64,000 bases of DNA from R-RK-3 sp963842775. GTDB lineage: Bacteria > Pseudomonadota > Alphaproteobacteria > Rhizobiales > Rhodomicrobiaceae. The notes beneath the pieces were generated by a model. The model did not search any database, was not told where the DNA came from, and was given only the letters and a program-made list of their open reading frames with translations. Shown here piece by piece: positions 57,404-64,000 of this stretch. The position numbers and the translations under genes are program-made. How positions within the stretch are numbered: the first letter of the stretch is position 1; each line of letters starts with the position of its first letter. The DNA is taken from positions 62,001-126,000 of the forward strand of contig CAWJHQ010000006.1 of assembly GCA_963842775.1 (NCBI GenBank). The letters are read 5' to 3'.

Positions 57404-58891
57404 ATGCCCCCCTTCCTGAAACTCACCAACGTCAGCAAGCGCTTCGGCGGCGTGATCGCGCTGCACGGGATCGATTGGGACGTCACCGCCGGCGAGGTTC
57501 ACTGCCTCGTCGGCGAGAATGGTTGCGGCAAGTCGACCGCCATCAAGCTCGTCGCCGGGGTGCATCCGGCCGATCCGGGCAGCCAGATCGAGATCGACGG
57601 CACGTTGCGCGAGCGGCTCGATCCGGCGCTCGCCAAGTCGCTCGGCATCCAGGTGATCTATCAGGACCTGTCGCTATTCCAGAACCTCTCCGTCGCCGAG
57701 AACATCGCGGTGGACGAGAATCTCGGATCGCTCGCCCGGCCGATTTCGCCGGCCCGCATGCGCCGCATCGCGAGCGATCAGCTTGAGCGGCTGGGCTTCG
57801 CGCTGCCGCTCGACGCGCCGGTGTCATCGCTGCCGATCGCCTCGCGCCAGATCGTGGCCATCGCACGTGGACTCGCCGCTCGGGCGCGGCTGCTCTTCAT
57901 GGACGAGCCGACCGCTTCGCTCACGCGGTCGGAGGTGAAAACGCTGCTCGACATCGTGGCCCGCCTGAAGGCCGACGGCATCGCGGTCGTGTTCGTGTCG
58001 CACCGGCTCGAGGAGGTGATCGAGATTGCCGACCGCGTAACGGTCATGCGCGACGGCCGCAAGGTGGGCACCTGGCCGGCGCGGGAACTCGACGTCCGGC
58101 GCATCGGCGAACTGATGACCGGCTTCGCCATCGACACCGCCGTCTCGGCGCGCGACCGCTCGGGCGAGCCGCCCGTGCTCGAGGTCGAGGGGCTGACCCG
58201 GCGCGGCGAATATGCCGACATCTCCTTCGAGATCCGGCGCGGCGAGATCGTCGGCCTGACCGGGCTTCTCGGCTCCGGCCGCACGGAGCTCGCGCTGTCG
58301 CTGTTCGGCATGACCCGGCCGGATACCGGCACGATCCGCATCGACGGACGGCCGATCGAGATCCAGTCGAACCGGCATGCGATCCGTGCCGGCATCGCCT
58401 ATGTCCCGGAGGATCGCCTGAAGCTCGGCCTCGACATGCGCCAATCGGTTCAGGCGAACCTGGTCCTCCCGGTCATCGATCGCCTTGCCAACCGCTTCGG
58501 CGTGTTCGACCCGCGCACACTGATGCGGACGGCCCGTGACTGGGCCGAACGGCTGCGCATCAAGATCGCGGCTCTTGCCGACCCGGTGAACCAGCTCTCC
58601 GGCGGCAACCAGCAGCGCGTCGTGATCGCCAAATGGCTGGCGACCAAGCCGCGCCTGATCATCCTGGATAGTCCGACGGTCGGCGTCGACGTCGCCAACA
58701 AGCAGTCGATCTACCGGATCACGCGCGGGCTTGCCGATGAGGGCGTCGCCATCCTGATGATCTCCGACGAGATCCCCGAGGTGTATTTCAACGCCGACCG
58801 CGTCCTCCATATGCGCGATGGCCGCCTCGTCGGCGCCTACCAGCCGGGGCAGGACGCCGAGCACGCGATCGAGGAGGCCGTCTATGCCTGA
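57404..58891 (+). CDS. Sugar ABC transporter ATP-binding protein (two ABC domains)
   Basis: A 495-residue duplicated ATPase of the RbsA/MglA family. Domain 1 has an intact Walker A (GENGCGKST, near residues 44-52), LFMDEPTASLT as Walker B, and the switch His in VFVSHRLEE; its signature motif is degenerate (SSLPIASRQIVAIARGL). Domain 2 has a degenerate Walker A (GLLGSGRTEL) but a good signature LSGGNQQRVVIAKWL and LDSPTVGVDV. This division of labour is usual for sugar transporters. ATG 57404 follows the palindromic element, and the stop overlaps the first permease by 8 bases. Confidence 0.94.
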   Translation: MPPFLKLTNVSKRFGGVIALHGIDWDVTAGEVHCLVGENGCGKSTAIKLVAGVHPADPGSQIEIDGTLRERLDPALAKSLGIQVIYQDLSLFQNLSVAENIAVDENLGSLARPISPARMRRIASDQLERLGFALPLDAPVSSLPIASRQIVAIARGLAARARLLFMDEPTASLTRSEVKTLLDIVARLKADGIAVVFVSHRLEEVIEIADRVTVMRDGRKVGTWPARELDVRRIGELMTGFAIDTAVSARDRSGEPPVLEVEGLTRRGEYADISFEIRRGEIVGLTGLLGSGRTELALSLFGMTRPDTGTIRIDGRPIEIQSNRHAIRAGIAYVPEDRLKLGLDMRQSVQANLVLPVIDRLANRFGVFDPRTLMRTARDWAERLRIKIAALADPVNQLSGGNQQRVVIAKWLATKPRLIILDSPTVGVDVANKQSIYRITRGLADEGVAILMISDEIPEVYFNADRVLHMRDGRLVGAYQPGQDAEHAIEEAVYA

Positions 58892-59886
58892 TCTGCCGAA
58901 AGCGGTCGGAACGGAAGTCTGGCTCGCGCTGGTCATCGTGCTGCTCGGGGCGCTGTGGAGCGTGCTCACGCCCTGGTTCCTGACGATCCCGAACATGGTC
59001 GATATCCTCGAGACCTGGTCGGTGACGACCATCCTGGCGCTCGGCGTGTTCGTCGTCCTCGTGGCCGGGGGAATCGACATCTCATTCGCCGCCACCGCGT
59101 CGGTCGCGCAATATGCTGCGGCTTACGCAGCGGCGAATGCCGGGTGGCCGCCATACGCCGCGATCCCGCTCGGGCTGAGCATCGGCCTGGCGCTCGGCGC
59201 GCTCAACGCCGCGCTGATCCATTATCTCCGCATCACCTCGATCATCGTCACCATCGCCACCCAGAGCCTCTATTTCGCGCTGCTGATGTGGTGGACGGGC
59301 GGCAAGCTCATCCCCGTCCTGCCGGATTGGTGGTCGGACCGGATCGTGTTCTTCCAGGCCGAAGCGGCGGACGGGTCGCTGATCCGGCTGACGCTGCCGA
59401 TCGTCGTGGCGGGCGTGGCCGTTGCCGCCACCTGGATCCTCATGAACCGCATGGCGGCCGGGCGGCAGCTCTACTGCATGGGCGGCAATCCGGAGGCGGC
59501 GCGCCGTCTCGGCATCGGCATAGCGAGAATGCATTTCCTCGCCTACGGCTTTCTCGGCTTCATGGCGGCGATTGCCGGTCTCGTCCAGGCGCACCGGGTC
59601 GGCCAGAGCGTGCCGAACGCCATGGTGGGCCAGGAATTGAACGTGCTCGCGGCGGTCGTGCTCGGCGGCGCTAGCCTCACCGGCGGAATCGGGACGGTGG
59701 GCGGCGTGCTGCTCGGGCCTGCTGCTGCTGGCAATCCTCCAGAACGGGCTCAATCTGCTTGGCTGGTCGTCCTATTTCTTCCCGATCGTCATCGGCCTCG
59801 TGATCCTGATCTCCTCCTCGATCACCGGCCTCGCCAACCGGCCCGGACGCCGGCGCGCGCGGACAAGCGAGGCGGCGCATGGCTGA
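58884..59886 (+). CDS. Sugar ABC transporter permease 1 (one frameshift as given)
   Basis: A BPD_transp_2-family permease of 334 codons after removing one base near 59719 (restores GLLLLAILQNGLNLLGW). There are eight or more hydrophobic segments, with the characteristic FVVLVAGGIDISFAATASVAQYAAA and the loop AARRLGIGIARMHFLAYGFLG that contacts the ATPase. ATG 58884 overlaps the ATPase stop by 8 bases, and the repaired stop overlaps the second permease start by 8 bases. The long unrepaired frame runs into antisense-like Arg-rich sequence and is not real. Confidence 0.9.
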
Positions 59887-60953
59887 AGCGACGCCCCCGC
59901 GCCCGATCGACCGCAGCCTCGGCGACCTCATCCGCCTGGCGCATATGCCGCCGCTCGGCGGCAGGGCCGGACTCGCCGTGCTTCTGGTCGCCATCGTCGC
60001 CATCAACACCCTGCTGCTGCCGGGGCGGTTCGCCACATTCGGCACGCTGCAGTCGATGATGTTCCAGATGCCGGAGCTCGGCCTTCTGGCGCTCGCCATG
60101 GTGATCCCGTTGATTTCCGGAGGGCTGAACCTTGCGATCATCGCGACGGCCAATCAATGCGCGCTTGCTGATGGCCTACACCCTCAAGGCCCTGGCGCCG
60201 GCCGGAGCCTCGGGGTCGACGGTCGCCTTGGCGATCATGGCCGCGCTCGCCGCCGGACTGGTGCTCGCGCTCGCAATCGGCCTGGTGACGGGGTTCCTTG
60301 TCGCCAATATGGGCGTTCACCCGATCCTGGTGACGCTCGGCACCATGCAGGTCGTGAATGGCGTCTCGATCTGGCTGACGCGCGGCACCGTCATCGCCGG
60401 ATTGCCCGAGCCGTTCCTTGTCATCGGCAACGGGGTTGTCGGAGGGATACCGATCCCGTTCGCGATCCTCATTCTGACCGCGATTCTCGTCGCCTTCGTG
60501 CTCAGCCGCACGCCGTTCGGCATGGCGGTGTTCATGATCGGCTCGAACCTGGAGGCGACGCGCTATGCGGGCATCAGCACCAAACGCGTGCTGGTCGGCG
60601 TCTACACCATGTCGAGCCTGCTTTGTTTCGCGGCGGCCTGCATCATGCTGTCCCGCTTCAACTCGGCGAGCGCGGGCTATGCGGAGTCCTATCTGCTGGT
60701 GACGATCCTCGCGGCGGTGCTGGGCGGAGTCGATCCATTCGGCGGATTCGGGCGCATCTCCGGCCTCATGCTCGCGCTCGCCGTGCTCCAGGTGATCTCG
60801 TCGGGTTTCAATCTGCTCGGCCTCAGCCAGCATCTGACGCTGGCGATCTGGGGCCTCACCCTCATCGCCGTAATGGGCTTCAAGGCTGTCGTCCCACCGT
60901 TGGCTCGCCGGCTTTTCCGCAGAACCGAAAACCAGAGAGGAGACGCGCCATGA
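59879..60953 (+). CDS. Sugar ABC transporter permease 2 (one frameshift as given)
   Basis: A second BPD_transp_2 permease, 358 codons after removal of one T near 60168 (restores NQCALLMAYTLKAL). Seen: LALAMVIPLISGGLNLAIIATANQ (GG-NLA variant of the GGIDLS motif), GFLVANMGVHPILVTLGTMQVVNGV, SNLEATRYAGISTKRVLVGVY (coupling loop) and VLGGVDPFGGFGRISGL. Two different permeases imply a heterodimeric channel, as in the LsrCD/RhaPQ-type importers. The stop overlaps the start of the epimerase gene as ATGA. Confidence 0.9.
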
Positions 60954-61810
60954 TCCGTTTCGGCATGCATTCGAGCCTTTGGACCGCCAGTTGGACGCGG
61001 GAAGCCGCCGAACTCCTCATTCCCGAAGCCGCGAAACACGGGCTCGACGTGATCGAGGTCGCGCTTCTCGCGCCGGAGACCGTCGACGTCGATCATTCGG
61101 TCGCGCTGTTCCGGGCGCATGGCGTCGCCCCGACCGCCTCGCTGTGCCTCGCCATGGAAGACAACGCCGCGCTCCATCCCGAGCGGGCCGAGCACTTCCT
61201 GCAACGGGCGCTCGAGACCGCCCACGCGCTCGGCTGCAATTTCCTGGGCGGCGTAACATATTCCACGCTCGGCTGGCGCTCAGGCTTGCCGCCGACGGAA
61301 CTGGAATATGCCAACATCGCCAAAGCCTTGAAGCCGATCGCCCGGCGCGCGGCGGAATTCGGCATGCTGATCGGCATCGAGCCCTGCAACCGCTACGAGA
61401 CGCATCTGCTCAACACGGCGGCGCAGTCGATCGAGATGATCGACCGCATCGGCGAGCCGAACGTGACCATCCACCTCGACACCTATCATATGAACATCGA
61501 GGAAAAGGGCATCGGCCACGGCATCGCGGAGGCCGGGAAGCACTGCCGCTATATCCACCTCTCCGAATCCGATCGCGGCGTGCCGGGCACCGGGACGATC
61601 GACTGGGACGAAACCTTCCGGGCGCTGGCGGCGACAGGCTTCGACGGCGATCTGGTGATGGAAAGCTTCGTGACCCTGCCGCCGGAAATCGCCGCCGCTT
61701 TGTCGGTCTGGCGTCCGGTGGCGCGCGACAGGTTCGACGTGCTGGATCGCGGCGTGCCCTACCTGCAATCCCTGGCCCGCCTTCACGGTCTGACGACGAC
61801 GGGCGGGTGA
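60950..61810 (+). CDS. Sugar epimerase/isomerase, D-tagatose/D-psicose 3-epimerase-like (TIM barrel)
   Basis: A 286-residue xylose-isomerase-like TIM barrel. Metal-site residues are placed as in ketose 3-epimerases: the Glu in GIEPCNRYETHLLNT, the Asp in HLDTYHMNIEE, the His of YIHLSESDRGVPG and the Glu in DGDLVMESF. These motifs are those of D-tagatose/D-allulose/L-ribulose 3-epimerases rather than endonuclease IV. The exact ketose is unknown. It is last in the operon and translationally coupled to permease 2 (ATGA), so it very likely acts on the imported sugar. Confidence 0.88.
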   Translation: MIRFGMHSSLWTASWTREAAELLIPEAAKHGLDVIEVALLAPETVDVDHSVALFRAHGVAPTASLCLAMEDNAALHPERAEHFLQRALETAHALGCNFLGGVTYSTLGWRSGLPPTELEYANIAKALKPIARRAAEFGMLIGIEPCNRYETHLLNTAAQSIEMIDRIGEPNVTIHLDTYHMNIEEKGIGHGIAEAGKHCRYIHLSESDRGVPGTGTIDWDETFRALAATGFDGDLVMESFVTLPPEIAAALSVWRPVARDRFDVLDRGVPYLQSLARLHGLTTTGG

Positions 61811-61812
61811 GC

Positions 61813-61918
61813 TTAGAGCAATTCCAGGAAAAGTGGGAACCGGTTTTCCGTCCGGAATTGCGACAAAACAAAGAGTTAGATCAGTTCATCGATTCCATGA
61901 AGCGATGAGCTGATCTAG
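61813..61918 (-). repeat. Dispersed two-hairpin repeat, copy C
   Basis: Opposite orientation to copy A. The first element GCAATTCC...GGAATTGC surrounds the core AAAAGTGGGAACCGGTTTTCC, then TGCGACAAAACAAAGAGTTAG, then an imperfect palindrome AGATCAG...CATCG...CGATG...CTGATCT. It fills the gap between the epimerase stop and the stop codon of the convergent lacI gene, and overlaps the latter. Confidence 0.72.
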
Positions 61919-62979
61919 CGGCTCGCGGGCGGCCGCGCGGTGCTGGCGCGCACGATCAGCTCCGTCTCCAGTCGAATGCGCGGCAAGGGGGTCCGGCCGT
62001 GCAACAGCTCCAGCAGAGCCGCCGCGCCGTTGCGGCCCAGTTCCCGGCGCGGCTGGCGGATCGTCGTCAGCGGCGGACTGGCCATTTCGGCGAATTCGAT
62101 GTCGTCGAAGCCTGCCACGGAAATATCCTCGGGAACCCGCAAGCCCGCCGAGGCAAGCCTGCGGATGAGGCCGATCGCCATTTCATCGTTGGAGCAGAAC
62201 ACGGCGGTCGGACGCTTCTCCATGGCAATGATCTGCCCCGCGACCAGCACGCCCGTCTCCAGCTTGTAGTCACCCGGCCAGACGAACGCCGGATCGAATT
62301 CCAGCCCGGCCTTCGCCAGCCCATCCTGAAACCCGCGAAACCGTTCCTTTTCCAGCACATTCGCGGCGGGACCGCAGACATAGCCGATGCTGCGATGGCC
62401 AAGCCCGGCCAGATATTCCGTCATGTGGCAGGCGCCCGCCCGGTTGTCGACCTCGATCTGCGGAAGGTTCGCCCCCTCGATCGCCTCGCACATCGCGACG
62501 ACCGGCACCCCGAATTGCGCCGGCGCGCCGCCGGGGTCCTTGCCCTGCCCTAACAGATGTCCATTGAGCAGCAGCACGCCGTCGACCTGGCCGCCCGCCG
62601 CGAAGGCGGCAAAGTGCTGCTCCTTTTCGATCGGGCCGTTCAGATCGCCGATGATCATTCCGTATCCCGCCGCGAACAGCTCCTCCTCGATGCCGCGCAG
62701 CACTTGCGAGAAGAAGATATTGGCGAGATCCGGCAGCGCGACGAGCACCATATGCGATTTGCGCGAGCGCAGGCTGCGCGCCGCCGGATTGGGCACATAG
62801 CCGACCTTCGCGACGGCATCCATGACGCGCGCCCGCGTCGCCGGCGACACCCGATGCGGGCTCGTCAAGGCGCGACTAACAGTTGCGGTGGAAACTGCAG
62901 CCAGCCGGGCGACTTCCTTGATCCGCGCGGCGCCTCGCCGGCGGTCCGTTCTCCGGAGTTTTTCCAATGTGCCTGGCAT
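61915..62979 (-). CDS. LacI-family transcriptional regulator (second)
   Basis: A 354-residue repressor. The headpiece IKEVARLAAVSTATVSRALTSPHRVS is a clear LacI helix-turn-helix, followed by the hinge NPAARSLRSRKSHMVLVALPDLANIFF. The sensor core has GVLLLNGHLL, VVAMCEAIEGANLPQIEVDNRAGA, GHRSIGYVCGP, CSNDEMAIGLIRRLAS and ISVAGFDDIEFAEMASPPLTTIRQP. It is divergent from the second ABC ATPase, with a perfect LacI-type operator between (63058-63073). It probably represses the second transporter and perhaps itself. Confidence 0.92.
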   Translation of the reverse strand: MPGTLEKLRRTDRRRGAARIKEVARLAAVSTATVSRALTSPHRVSPATRARVMDAVAKVGYVPNPAARSLRSRKSHMVLVALPDLANIFFSQVLRGIEEELFAAGYGMIIGDLNGPIEKEQHFAAFAAGGQVDGVLLLNGHLLGQGKDPGGAPAQFGVPVVAMCEAIEGANLPQIEVDNRAGACHMTEYLAGLGHRSIGYVCGPAANVLEKERFRGFQDGLAKAGLEFDPAFVWPGDYKLETGVLVAGQIIAMEKRPTAVFCSNDEMAIGLIRRLASAGLRVPEDISVAGFDDIEFAEMASPPLTTIRQPRRELGRNGAAALLELLHGRTPLPRIRLETELIVRASTARPPASR

Positions 62980-63057
62980 CGAGCCGATCTGCCCTTTATG
63001 TGCCCGCTATGCGTGCGGTCCTTTCATTTGACAGATGGCGCGCTTGCGGTAAAGTTA

Positions 63058-63073
63058 ATGTAATCGATTACAT
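63058..63073. promoter_or_regulatory. Probable LacI-family operator
   Basis: ATGTAATCGATTACAT is a perfect 16-bp palindrome with a central CG, the form typical of LacI-family operators. It lies between the divergent lacI gene (ends 62979) and the downstream ABC ATPase, in the expected control region. Confidence 0.75.
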
Positions 63074-63125
63074 AGATGCGCCCGGGAACATTTCGGGCGC
63101 CAAACAGAAATAGCGGAGGAAACCC

Positions 63126-63152
63126 ATGCCCGTGACTCCCATGACCGGCTGA
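63126..63152 (+). other. Eight-codon open frame with a strong ribosome binding site
   Basis: GCGGAGGAAACCC directly precedes ATG 63126, which opens only MPVTPMTG before a TGA. The ribosome binding site is far better than that of the ABC gene 115 bases downstream. It could be a leader peptide, or the start of a gene broken by sequence error; no other frame in 63126-63240 gives a recognisable protein. Confidence 0.35.
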
Positions 63153-63241
63153 TCCGCTCCCAACCGACCAAACGCCGCATTTTCTCGTCCTGTGCCGCAA
63201 GCAGGCGTTTCCGCGCCCGCAGAGATATTTGGACATTGCCT

Positions 63242-64000
63242 GTGCTGCAAGCAGATCAGATCTCCCGATCCTTCGGCCCCATCAAGGTATTGGATGGCGT
63301 GTCGATCGCGTTGGAACCCGGCCGGGTCCATGCGGTCATCGGCGAAAACGGCGCCGGCAAATCCACCTTGATGCGCATTCTCTCGGGGCATCTTCAGCCG
63401 ACCGAAGGCCAGCTTCTGTGGAACGGCGAGCCGTTCGTCTTCGCCAGCGCCGTCGAGGCGGAGAAGAAGGGCGTCGTCCTGATCCATCAGGAGATCCTGC
63501 TCGCCGAAGACCTGACGGTCGCGCAGAACCTGTTTCTGGGCCGCGAAATCCGGCATGGGTTCATGGTGGATGACGCCGCGATGTACCGGCGCACGAGCCA
63601 GGTGCTGGACGAACTGGGCGCGACGATGTCGCCCGATGCCGAGATACGCCGCCTGTCGCTCGCCGACCGCCAGTTCGTGCAGATCGGCCGGGCGCTGCTT
63701 GTTCCCAATCAGGTGGTGATCTTCGACGAGCCTACCGCCGTGCTGACCCCTGTCGAAACCGAAGCCCTGTTCGCCGTCATCCGGCGGCTGCGCGGCGCGG
63801 GCGTCGCGGTGCTGTATGTTTCTCACCGGCTCGCCGAGGTGAAGGCCATCGCGGACCGCGTCACGGTGCTGCGCGACGGGCGCCATGTCACGACGGCGGA
63901 AGCGGCCGATCTGGAGCCGGTGGATATGGCCCGGCTGATGGTCGGGCGCGATATGGCCAAGCTCTTTCCCTCCAGAAGCGCCGGCGGCGGCGAGGTCGTG
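63242..64000 (+). CDS. Sugar ABC transporter ATP-binding protein, N-terminal part (cut by right edge)
   Basis: The first ABC domain of an RbsA/MglA-type duplicated ATPase. Walker A GENGAGKST lies around residues 35-43, the Q-loop is VLIHQEILLAEDLTV, a degenerate signature is LSLADRQFVQIGRALL, Walker B VIFDEPTAVLT, and the switch His VLYVSHRLAE. The end of domain 1 (LMVGRDMAKLFP) is reached and domain 2 is outside the window. GTG 63242 is chosen because the family's N-terminus begins here; a TTG two codons upstream (63236) is possible and neither has a strong ribosome binding site. Divergent from the second lacI gene and likely controlled through the palindrome at 63058. Confidence 0.9.
   Translation, partial: MLQADQISRSFGPIKVLDGVSIALEPGRVHAVIGENGAGKSTLMRILSGHLQPTEGQLLWNGEPFVFASAVEAEKKGVVLIHQEILLAEDLTVAQNLFLGREIRHGFMVDDAAMYRRTSQVLDELGATMSPDAEIRRLSLADRQFVQIGRALLVPNQVVIFDEPTAVLTPVETEALFAVIRRLRGAGVAVLYVSHRLAEVKAIADRVTVLRDGRHVTTAEAADLEPVDMARLMVGRDMAKLFPSRSAGGGEVV

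Noticed and set aside
1..64000. CRISPR arrays, prophage, insertion sequences or plasmid origins
   Set aside because: No regularly spaced direct repeats, no transposase, integrase, capsid or Rep-like protein was recognised on either strand.

Overview
The window is high-GC bacterial DNA, most probably from an alphaproteobacterium of the Hyphomicrobiales (Rhizobiales). The reasons are a hopanoid cluster with hpnN and hpnO, a tRNA-His with A73 and no encoded G-1, a DUF2171 protein, BA14K-like cysteine repeats, and a dispersed two-hairpin repeat of a type I recall from that order. Genus cannot be fixed from the sequence alone.

Layout. 0-7 kb: the C-terminus of a flavoprotein monooxygenase, an HWE-type histidine kinase, two secreted beta-propeller proteins and small proteins. 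7-22.6 kb: hopanoid lipid synthesis. On the plus strand dxs, ispH and hpnH feed the MEP isoprenoid pathway and make adenosylhopane. They converge on a tightly overlapping minus-strand run hpnO-hpnB-hpnC-hpnD-hpnE-shc-hpnG, and hpnN (hopanoid transporter) is divergent from hpnO. Together they go from precursors through squalene and hopene to ribosylhopane, aminobacteriohopanetriol and export. 22.5-32.6 kb: housekeeping and envelope genes (DUF2147 protein, GNAT acetyltransferase, tRNA-Gly, ProXp-type deacylase, CnoX-like thioredoxin, LON-domain protein, L,D-transpeptidase, OmpR-type regulator, cNMP-binding protein, tRNA-His, Fsr-type MFS exporter). 33-38 kb: an HpcH aldolase, hydantoinase A/B and a small cysteine protein. 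38-46 kb: cupin, thioredoxin-reductase-like protein, VOC/AraC pair, methyltransferase and an RND efflux pair. 46-55 kb: SmpA/OmlA-type lipoprotein, cyclase-family protein, a class A penicillin-binding protein with a BA14K-like tail, a hybrid histidine kinase and an orphan DctP. 55-64 kb: two LacI-regulated sugar ABC transporters, the first with two permeases and a ketose-3-epimerase-like enzyme; the second runs off the right edge.

A dominant technical feature is that many genes are split by single-base frameshifts. I traced about 42 as one extra base, mostly at short homopolymers, against one clear missing base. In every repaired gene the length becomes an exact number of codons and neighbouring genes then meet at ATGA, GTGA or TGATG overlaps. 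I read this as insertion-biased sequencing or consensus error rather than gene decay. Twenty of these fall in the 4.7 kb HpcH/hyuA/hyuB block. Frame-broken genes are listed once over their full span; only the two worst (hyuA, hyuB) carry the type pseudogene.
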